From positions 1-64,000 of the forward strand of contig JACRDB010000147.1 of the NCBI GenBank assembly GCA_016218725.1: DNA of 64,000 nt. Direction: 5' to 3'. The notes beneath the pieces were generated by a model, which was not told the DNA's origin, did no database searches, and saw only the letters and a list, made by a program, of their open reading frames with translations. The stretch is from Deltaproteobacteria bacterium. Lineage in GTDB: Bacteria; Myxococcota_A; Polyangia; Polyangiales; Ga0077539. Each line of letters starts with the position of its first letter. Position 1 is the stretch's first letter. A program made the position numbers and the translations under genes. This document shows, piece by piece, positions 16,603-22,621 of the stretch.

Positions 16603-18041
16603 GGCTTGGCCTCCTCCGCGGGCTTCTCTTCGGCGTCGGGCTTTGTCTCCGGGACGGGGTCGGCCTTCACCTCGGGACCCGCGGCGGGGACGGGCTCGAA
16701 GAGGTTCACGCCCTTGGCGGGCGTGCCGTTCTTCCGGAGGTAGAGGTACAGGGGCAGGGCGACCAGCAGGGACGTGAGCCCGATGAACTGCGAGGTGGAC
16801 AGCGGCCCCACCACGCCGCGCTCCAGGTCATCCCGGATGATCTCCAGGGCCGAGCGGGCCACGCCATAGAGAATCCAGAAGGCGAGGCAGACCTGGCCCT
16901 CGAAGGTCCGGCGGCGCCAGACGGCCATGAGCAGCACGAAGAGCGTCAGGCCCGTGAGGGACTCGTAGAGCTGCGTGGGGTGCACCGGGACCGAGTGGGC
17001 GGCGTCCTGGGGGATCCGGCAGAGGCCGCGGGCGGCGTTCCAGACCCCGTGGTAGGCGGCGACGCAGTCCGCCTGCGCGGCGTGGAAGCCGTGCTCCACG
17101 TGCTGCTGCCACGCGGGGGCGCCCTTGTTGTCCGCCCAGTGGGGGAAGCTCCCCAGGCGCTGGAGGAAGGCCGGCGCGTGGGGCGGGAGGGGGCGGCCGA
17201 AATCGCAGCCGTACATGTAGCACCCGAGGCGGGTGATGCAGAGCCCGGTGCCCAGGGAGGGCACCGCCGCGTCGGCCCAGGCGGCCAGGCGAATGTTGTT
17301 GCTCCGGAGGAACGCCGTGGAGCCGAGGAGCCCGCCCAGGAAGCCGCCGTAGGCCACCAGGCCCCCGGAGCGCAGGCGCAGCATCATGAACAGGGACAGG
17401 GCGTGGGTCTCGTGGTCGCGGAACTCATCCAGGTTCGTGAGGATGTACAGCACCCTGGAGCCCACGATGGCGCTGAAGGCGGTGAACACGTAGCAGTCGG
17501 CCATGACCTTGCGGTCCAGGCCCTGGCGGTCCGTCAGGCCCAGCACGATGTACCAGCCCACCACGAAGGACAGCCCGAGCATCACGCCGTACGAATAGAT
17601 CGGGAAGCTCTCCCAGGGCGCGCGCCAGTGGCCGCCCACGGCGATGCTCCGGAGCGTGTGCCCGACGGCGCGGAGCATGGCCGCGTAGCGGTTGCCCGTG
17701 AAGTCAAAGCGCACCGGGGCCGCGAAGGCGAAGATCGCCAGGCCGATGGCGATGGAGAGCGAGGCGTTCCAGAGGTTGTCCGCCGGGAGCTCGAAGGCGG
17801 GCTTCGCGGGGGTCTCCGGTGTGGGTGCCTCGGGCTCCCTGGCGGACTCCTTGGTGGGCTCCTCGGGGTCCCTGGACCTCTTTGAGACCTTCTTCTGGGG
17901 CTTCTTCGGCGGTGGCGGCGGGGCCTTGCGGTTGACCGTCACGACGATGGAGTACATCCCCCAGACGATCATCAAGGGGACGATGATCTTGAATCCCCAC
18001 CCGGGGATGGTGAACATGACCGGATGCATCGCAGCGGCCAT
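16599..18041 (-). CDS. lgt: prolipoprotein diacylglyceryl transferase with long extensions
   Basis: 480 residues from ATG 18041, which has AGGA five to six bases upstream; ATG 18029 and TTG 18065 are alternatives. The core carries Lgt signatures: SYGVMLGLSFVVGWY, GGLVAYGGFLGG, ITRLGCYMYGCDFGRP and PVHPTQLYES. Most Lgt proteins have 260-300 residues. This one adds about 120 N-terminal residues with one membrane helix (IVPLMIVWGMYSIVV) and a Lys/Pro/Glu-rich linker, an insert between the catalytic GCDFGRP and HPTQLYE motifs, and an acidic Pro-rich tail. It transfers diacylglycerol to the lipobox Cys in the inner membrane, consistent with the wealth of lipoproteins here. Confidence 0.93.
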   Translation of the reverse strand: MAAAMHPVMFTIPGWGFKIIVPLMIVWGMYSIVVTVNRKAPPPPPKKPQKKVSKRSRDPEEPTKESAREPEAPTPETPAKPAFELPADNLWNASLSIAIGLAIFAFAAPVRFDFTGNRYAAMLRAVGHTLRSIAVGGHWRAPWESFPIYSYGVMLGLSFVVGWYIVLGLTDRQGLDRKVMADCYVFTAFSAIVGSRVLYILTNLDEFRDHETHALSLFMMLRLRSGGLVAYGGFLGGLLGSTAFLRSNNIRLAAWADAAVPSLGTGLCITRLGCYMYGCDFGRPLPPHAPAFLQRLGSFPHWADNKGAPAWQQHVEHGFHAAQADCVAAYHGVWNAARGLCRIPQDAAHSVPVHPTQLYESLTGLTLFVLLMAVWRRRTFEGQVCLAFWILYGVARSALEIIRDDLERGVVGPLSTSQFIGLTSLLVALPLYLYLRKNGTPAKGVNLFEPVPAAGPEVKADPVPETKPDAEEKPAEEAKP

Positions 18042-18079
18042 ACGGTCCTGCGCCCGGTTGGTCAAGTCCCGCGGAGCAC

Positions 18080-18679
18080 CTACCGGAAGGTGGAGAGATA
18101 TTCCGTGAGCACGGGACTCTCCCAGGAGAGCGTGTGATCGAAGCGCGCCCGCAGGACCCCTCTGGGGTCGATCACCCAGGTCTCCGGGAAGAGCCGGGTG
18201 CCGAAGCGCCCGTTGACCACCCGGCGCTCCGGGTCAAAAAGCAACGGAGCGCGCAGCCCCGGCGGCACCAGCGCCGCCACGGCGTCCCAGTCGCGGTCCA
18301 CGGTGACGAGCACCAGGGCGAGGTCCGGCCGGGACCGGACGATCTCGTCAAACGCCGGGAGGCTCTCGGACAATTCCCGCACGCACGGGGGACAATCACT
18401 GGACCAGAAATGCAGCACCACCGTGCGCCCCCGCAGCGACGACAACCGAAAGAGCCGCCCGTGGCGGTCCGGGAGGGTGAAATCGGGCGCCCTGCGGTCG
18501 TCCCCCGTGTAGTCCGGCGCCAGGAGCTCCACCAGCCTCGCGTCCCGACGCCGCTCGCCGTCCAGCGCGGCCATGCCGAAGAGCACCCCCGCCGCCACCG
18601 CCGCGAGGCCCAGGGCCCACCTCGCCACCCGGGCCAGCGGGAGCCCGGAGGGTTCCGGGGCTCTCACCGCCGCGCTCAC
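18080..18679 (-). CDS. membrane-anchored TlpA/ResA-like thiol-disulfide oxidoreductase
   Basis: 199 residues from GTG 18679. One N-terminal membrane segment (WALGLAAVAAGVLFGMAAL) places a thioredoxin fold in the periplasm. The active site is CPPC in FWSSDCPPCVREL, preceded by APDFTLPDRHGRLFRLSSLRGR, the standard AhpC/TSA-Redoxin start. A cis-Pro-type region is seen at LFPETWVIDPRG. TlpA/ResA proteins reduce periplasmic disulfides, for example in cytochrome c maturation. The start overlaps the glutaredoxin-like stop (GTGA), so the two redox genes are translationally coupled. Confidence 0.87.
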   Translation of the reverse strand: MSAAVRAPEPSGLPLARVARWALGLAAVAAGVLFGMAALDGERRRDARLVELLAPDYTGDDRRAPDFTLPDRHGRLFRLSSLRGRTVVLHFWSSDCPPCVRELSESLPAFDEIVRSRPDLALVLVTVDRDWDAVAALVPPGLRAPLLFDPERRVVNGRFGTRLFPETWVIDPRGVLRARFDHTLSWESPVLTEYLSTFR

Positions 18680-18927
18680 GGCGCCTCCCGCGCCAGGCGC
18701 CGCCGCAGGGCCTCGGCCGTCACCCGGTACTTGAACGCCTTGCGGCCGTCCACCGCGATCACCGGCACCTCCATCCCGTAGAGCTCCCGCAGCGCCGGGT
18801 CCGAATCCACGTCGATGACCGTCACCGTGAGGGTAGAGGGCGCCTCCTGCCGCACGGCCTCCAGCACCCCGAGGGCGTCGTCGCAGAGGTGGCAGCCCTC
18901 GCGGGTGTAGAGCGTGACCGAGCGCAT
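18676..18927 (-). CDS. glutaredoxin-like protein (DUF836 type)
   Basis: 83 residues from ATG 18927, the first gene of a four-gene minus-strand operon. A thioredoxin-like fold is indicated by VTLYTREGCHLCDDAL with a CxxC active site at residues 12-15, the VIDVDSDPALRELYGMEVPVIAVDG segment with its cis-Pro, and a C-terminal helix. This is the small glutaredoxin/DUF836 class. No signal peptide is seen, so it should be cytosolic while the TlpA-like partner is periplasmic. Confidence 0.85.
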   Translation of the reverse strand: MRSVTLYTREGCHLCDDALGVLEAVRQEAPSTLTVTVIDVDSDPALRELYGMEVPVIAVDGRKAFKYRVTAEALRRRLAREAP

Positions 18928-18967
18928 GACAGTGAGCCCTACGACACCCTCGCGCTCCCGTCGAGGG

Positions 18968-19456
18968 CTACGGCTCGCCCCGGGCTATCGGGAAGAGCCC
19001 TCCCCCCACCCGCAGGAACACGGCCCCGCCCTGCTCCTCGGCGTGCTCCAGGAGCGCGAAGGCCGCCCCGCGGTCAAAGCGGGCCGGGAGGCGCTTTTCT
19101 CGCACCCGGGCGTACACCCTCCCGTCGTCGGTAACCCGGACGGTGTCCAGCGCCAGGGGCTCCGAGCCCCCGTCCGAGCGCTCCACCTCAAAGCCCGAGG
19201 GGGTGACCCGCACCGCGCGCACCGCCAGGGGCGCGTCCTCCACGGTGACAAAGCACCAGTCCAGGGCGTTGCGGAGGATGTACCGCCCGGTCTCCCCGTC
19301 CAGGTCCACCCAGGAGGCCAGGGCCTGCTCCAGCCTGGGGTGGGCCACCCGCTCGCCCTCGTGCCAGAAGCGCCCCTCGCGATCGATGCGAATGCGGCTC
19401 TCGCGGGAGAACACAAACGAGGCACCGGGCTCCATGGCGTCCCATGGTACCACCAC
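18968..19456 (-). CDS. DUF1285 domain protein
   Basis: 162 residues from GTG 19456 (ATG 19435 is an alternative). The sequence follows the DUF1285 pattern: RIRIDREGRFWHEGERV near the N terminus, an ETGRYILRNALDWCFVTVEDAPLAV core and a C-terminal segment. DUF1285 proteins are small, cytosolic and beta-rich, with no known activity. The gene lies 40 bp downstream of no promoter I can see and just below a strong hairpin (19459-19487) that may separate it from the upstream lipoprotein gene. Confidence 0.7.
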   Translation of the reverse strand: MVVPWDAMEPGASFVFSRESRIRIDREGRFWHEGERVAHPRLEQALASWVDLDGETGRYILRNALDWCFVTVEDAPLAVRAVRVTPSGFEVERSDGGSEPLALDTVRVTDDGRVYARVREKRLPARFDRGAAFALLEHAEEQGGAVFLRVGGGLFPIARGEP

Positions 19457-19458
19457 GC

Positions 19459-19487
19459 CGGTGCCCCGGGGCAGGACCCGGGCACCG
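19459..19487 (-). terminator. GC-rich hairpin directly after a lipoprotein stop codon
   Basis: CGGTGCCC(C)GGG pairs with CCCGGGCACCG around a GCAGGA loop: an 11-bp stem with one bulged C. It begins immediately after the TAG of the lipoprotein gene ending at 19488 and lies just before the DUF1285 start. No U tract follows, so it may be a Rho-assisted terminator or 3'-end stabiliser rather than a classical intrinsic terminator. Confidence 0.5.
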
Positions 19488-19844
19488 CTACCGGATGATC
19501 AGTTGTGCGTTGGCCCCGATGGGCTGGTTGCGCAGCACCGCGAGCTGGTTGTGGTTGCAGTCGTCCGCGCGGATGTCCCACTGCCCGGCGTAGAGCGCGT
19601 AGCTGTCCGTCTCCCCGGGAGAAAGCACCCGCGAGCCGAGCTGGTCCGGGCCCCAGTTGGGGTCCGACACCGGCGAGATGTACAGGTAGCACACGGTCTC
19701 CGCCGTGGCGTTGGTCACCGACAGCGACACCTGCTGGTAGTTCGAATAGATCTGCGCCCCGGAGGTGGTCACCCCCGTGGCCCCCGTCACCACGCAGCCG
19801 CCGAGCCCGAGGCCGAGCGTCAGAATCCCAAGAACCTTGCGCAT
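19488..19844 (-). CDS. small lipoprotein, unknown
   Basis: 118 residues from ATG 19844, which has GGGAGG eight bases upstream. The lipoprotein signal MRKVLGILTLGLGLGGC has its lipobox Cys at residue 17. The mature part (QVSLSVTNATAETVCYLYISPVSDPNWG; SYALYAGQWDIRADDCN) has two further Cys and looks like a compact immunoglobulin-like beta domain. No family was recognised with confidence. The gene has its own likely leader and a hairpin after its stop, so it is probably transcribed alone. Confidence 0.72.
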   Translation of the reverse strand: MRKVLGILTLGLGLGGCVVTGATGVTTSGAQIYSNYQQVSLSVTNATAETVCYLYISPVSDPNWGPDQLGSRVLSPGETDSYALYAGQWDIRADDCNHNQLAVLRNQPIGANAQLIIR

Positions 19845-19939
19845 TGGTAGAGCCTCCCGGTGGGTCCCGCCGCTGGATCGCTCGCGAGGACCCGCGGCGG
19901 CACGTTGCACCAGGGAGGCTACGCGCCGCAAGGCCCCTG

Positions 19940-19955
19940 CGTTCCCTCGGGAACG
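19940..19955. terminator. perfect 7-bp hairpin abutting a stop codon
   Basis: CGTTCCC, a TC spacer and GGGAACG form a perfect dyad immediately downstream (minus strand) of the stop of the gene ending at 19956. It also lies about 95 bp upstream of the lipoprotein start at 19844. It could be a terminator or an operator for that gene. No U tract follows. Confidence 0.4.
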
Positions 19956-20426
19956 TCACCCGGAGAAGAGCTCCTCCAGGGCCTCGGCGAGGCGCACCGC
20001 CGCGCCCTCGCAGGCAAAGCGCCCCGCCCTCCCGGAGGCCCCCAGGAGGTCCGAGGGCGCCTCCGGCAGCGCCACGTCCCCCACCGCCGAGGCCAGCAAC
20101 TCCCGCACCCTGCCGCTCGGCGAGCGCACCGTGGCCGTCACGTCCGCCGCCGCCGAGGCCCTCCCCGCGATCCCCGCGGGCTCGTACCCGAACTGCACCT
20201 CCACCGTCACCATCGGCCCAAGACTCCCCACGGAAAAACCGCGCCCCCGCAAGGCCCCCTCCACCGCCTCGGCGCACATCCTGCGCAGGAGCGGGTCCGT
20301 GCTCACCACCCGCACCGGCGCGAGCTGCAAAGCCGCCCGCGCCCCCCGAGGACGATTGCGCGCCGCGCCCGTACAACCCAGGGCGCACACACAGAGAACC
20401 ACACCCCAGCACCTCGGGCTACCCAT
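19956..20426 (-). CDS. lipoprotein, last gene of the Hsp70-like operon
   Basis: 156 residues from ATG 20426. A lipoprotein signal (GVVLCVCALGC) is followed by a mature domain with VRVVSTDPLLRRMCAEAVEGALRGRGF and VTVEVQFGYEPAGIAGRASAAADVTATVRS, an alpha/beta plan reminiscent of small periplasmic lipoproteins that assemble with envelope complexes. No family named. Its start overlaps the TPR gene stop by 8 bp, so it is translated with it. A short palindrome follows its stop. Confidence 0.7.
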   Translation of the reverse strand: MGSPRCWGVVLCVCALGCTGAARNRPRGARAALQLAPVRVVSTDPLLRRMCAEAVEGALRGRGFSVGSLGPMVTVEVQFGYEPAGIAGRASAAADVTATVRSPSGRVRELLASAVGDVALPEAPSDLLGASGRAGRFACEGAAVRLAEALEELFSG

Positions 20427-21474
20427 CGAAGACCACCAGGCCCATGGCCGCGAGGAGCTCGGGGCTCGGGGCCTCCAGGAGGGCCACCACGGGCAGGTAG
20501 GCCTCGGCGAAGCCCCGCACCAGGAGCCTGGAGCCCCAGGCGAGCATACCCCGGCGGGTGCGGGCTTCGAGCTCGCCCAGGAGGCCCTCCACGGCGAGCG
20601 CCGTGGGCCCTGCGCCGTTGGGGTCTTCGAGCACCGGGCGGTGCGCGAGGGTCTCCCGGAAGGTCATCAGGGCGGCGCGGGTGCGGGCGTACTCACTCAC
20701 GGGGCCACCCACGTCCCGGAGCCAGCGGTTGGGGGCCATGGGCACGTCCGGGCCAAAGCCTCGGAGCTCGCGGTGCCAGCGCCGGACACCATCGGCCAGG
20801 GCGCTCTCCACCGGGTCCGAGGGGCGCAGCGGCGCCAGGACGCGGCGCAGCGCCGCCCGAGCCGTGAGGAACTCCCCTCGGGCGTAGGCGCCCGCCACGG
20901 CCCCCAGCCACACGGCCGGCGAGCGCCCGGCTCCCTCCGCCTCCGGGGGCAGCTCCTGGAGCACCGTGGAGGCGCTCACGTCCCCGCCGAAGTACAGCCT
21001 CAAGAGCCCGCTCCAGAGCCGCGCTTCGTGGTCGTCGCGGTCCAGGGAGAGGGCGACCCGGGCGCTCTGGAGGGCGGCCATGAACTCCCCGGAGGCGCAC
21101 AGGGCCTGGGCCAGGGACCGCTCGATACACCCCACGCCGGGGCAGAGGTCCCGGGCGGCCACCAGGGCCCAGGAGGCCTCCTGGGCGTGGGCGAGGGGAT
21201 CCCTCTCCCGGAGGCACAGCACCCCGAGGGCCAGGTAGGCCCCTGCGTTCTCGGGGTGGGCGCCGAGCGCTTCATGGAGCCTCCGGCGGGCGCTCTCCAG
21301 GTCCCCGGCGAGGCCCCGGGCCAGGGCGGCGCCCACCGGGGCCCTGGGGTCGGGCTCCCGGGAGGCGTCGTCAAAGAGCACCGCCGCCCTGGAGAGGAGC
21401 CCCGGTGAGGCCCCCCGGTGCCACCCCGAGAGGGCCTCGGCCAGCACCCGGACGCCTTCGTCCAGGGAGCTCAC
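20419..21474 (-). CDS. TPR-like repeat protein
   Basis: 351 residues from GTG 21474, which overlaps the upstream stop (GTGA). The N-terminal 230 residues contain tetratricopeptide-like helix pairs (GDLESARRRLHEALGAHPENAGAYLALGVLC; SGEFMAALQSARVALSLDRDDHEARLWSGLL; ARGEFLTARAALRRVLAPL). The C-terminal third is helical and unrecognised. There is no signal peptide, so it is predicted cytosolic. The context, directly after the chaperone-like fusion gene and a second helical protein, suggests an adaptor within one complex. That is inference. Confidence 0.68.
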   Translation of the reverse strand: MSSLDEGVRVLAEALSGWHRGASPGLLSRAAVLFDDASREPDPRAPVGAALARGLAGDLESARRRLHEALGAHPENAGAYLALGVLCLRERDPLAHAQEASWALVAARDLCPGVGCIERSLAQALCASGEFMAALQSARVALSLDRDDHEARLWSGLLRLYFGGDVSASTVLQELPPEAEGAGRSPAVWLGAVAGAYARGEFLTARAALRRVLAPLRPSDPVESALADGVRRWHRELRGFGPDVPMAPNRWLRDVGGPVSEYARTRAALMTFRETLAHRPVLEDPNGAGPTALAVEGLLGELEARTRRGMLAWGSRLLVRGFAEAYLPVVALLEAPSPELLAAMGLVVFDG

Positions 21475-22595
21475 AGGCGCACCCCCGGGGTGGAGAGCAC
21501 CCGGGCGAGGAGCCTGGCGCCCCGGAGCCGGTGATACACCCTCAGGACCTTGGCGGCCCAGCGGTCCACGGTACTCCGGGCCTCGCGGTCGGAGACATAC
21601 CAGTCCAGCAGGAACTCCCCGGCCTGCACCTGGGCCTCGGCCGCGGCGCGGGCGGCGCGGGTGGGCTCCGGCCCCAGGGTGCGAGAGGTCTCCAGGGGCT
21701 CCTCGGGCTCGGCCTCGGAGGCCGCGCGGAGCCACGCCCGGATCGCCGCCGAGGCGTGGTCCCGCTCCGCGGCGCAGCGCAGGTGGGCCCACTGGAGGAG
21801 CCGCGGCCGGGCGACCACCTCCGTGAGCTCCCGGGCCACCACGGTCACCAGCCTCGGGAGGCCCGACGCCACCGGGTCCAGGAGCCCCTGGGCGTGGGCC
21901 ACCAGGCGCTCATCGCTCTCCCCCACCAGGAAGGCCGCGGTGGTGGCGAGCCAGGCATCCACCGGGTCCTCCGGGGGCTCCCGCAACGCGTCCAGCCCCG
22001 CCCATCGACGGGCCAGGGCAAAGGCAAACCACGCCCGACCGGTGCGCGTCACCGGGTCCTGGGTCTCTCGACACAGCACCTGGAAGTGCTCCTGGTAGTT
22101 CCCCCGGTCACCCCCGCCGAGCCCGAGGGCCCGCTGCCTCTCTGCCCGCAGAGCCTCCACGGGCTCCAGCGAGCGCGCCACGGTGACCCGGAGCGTGTCC
22201 CCGGCGCCCAGGCATGACACCCCCGCCAGGAGCAGCTCCGCCGCCCACCGCGGGGCCTCCCCCGCCGCCACGGCCAGCGCGAGCCACCGCAGGGGCGCCG
22301 CCCCAAGGCCCGGGTGCAGCACCATGGACAGCCCATGCTCCGCCGCCCGAGGGTCCGCCCCGGGCCCCAGCGCCCCCTCCACCAGGGCAAGCACCCTCCG
22401 GGCTTCGGACTCCAGGGGTCCGTGGCCAAACCACGGGACAAATTGTCCCGCTCGCAGCCGGAGCACCTCCAGGGTCGTACAGGGGACGCTCAGGCGCTCG
22501 AGGGGTGGCCCTTCGGGGCTGTGCCAGGGAGGTGAAGGAGCGAGCCAGGCTGGCGGGAGGGCGAACACAGGCTTTGGGGCCTGGAAGGGTAGCAC
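21471..22595 (-). CDS. helical protein of unknown function, Hsp70-like operon
   Basis: 374 residues from GTG 22595; the frame is open far upstream into the Hsp70-like gene, but an earlier start would overlap it. The sequence is Ala/Leu/Arg-rich, with long predicted helices and no signal peptide or membrane span. Motifs such as VDAWLATTAAFLVGESDERL and ARAAAEAQVQAGEFLLDWY suggest a HEAT- or TPR-like solenoid, not assignable by eye. It lies 26 bp after the Hsp70-like stop and overlaps the next start. A 17-bp palindrome sits within it at 22434-22450. Confidence 0.55.
   Translation of the reverse strand: MLPFQAPKPVFALPPAWLAPSPPWHSPEGPPLERLSVPCTTLEVLRLRAGQFVPWFGHGPLESEARRVLALVEGALGPGADPRAAEHGLSMVLHPGLGAAPLRWLALAVAAGEAPRWAAELLLAGVSCLGAGDTLRVTVARSLEPVEALRAERQRALGLGGGDRGNYQEHFQVLCRETQDPVTRTGRAWFAFALARRWAGLDALREPPEDPVDAWLATTAAFLVGESDERLVAHAQGLLDPVASGLPRLVTVVARELTEVVARPRLLQWAHLRCAAERDHASAAIRAWLRAASEAEPEEPLETSRTLGPEPTRAARAAAEAQVQAGEFLLDWYVSDREARSTVDRWAAKVLRVYHRLRGARLLARVLSTPGVRL
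22434..22450. repeat. 17-bp perfect palindrome inside a coding region
   Basis: CGGGACAAATTGTCCCG has arms of 8 bp around one central base. It lies within the gene at 21471-22595 and shares GGGACAATTTG (one strand) with the non-coding gap at 3293-3303. It could be a protein-binding site or chance. It is unusual for its AT core in GC-rich DNA. Confidence 0.5.
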
Positions 22596-22621
22596 CGAAC
22601 GGGCCTCGAACGGGGAGCGGT

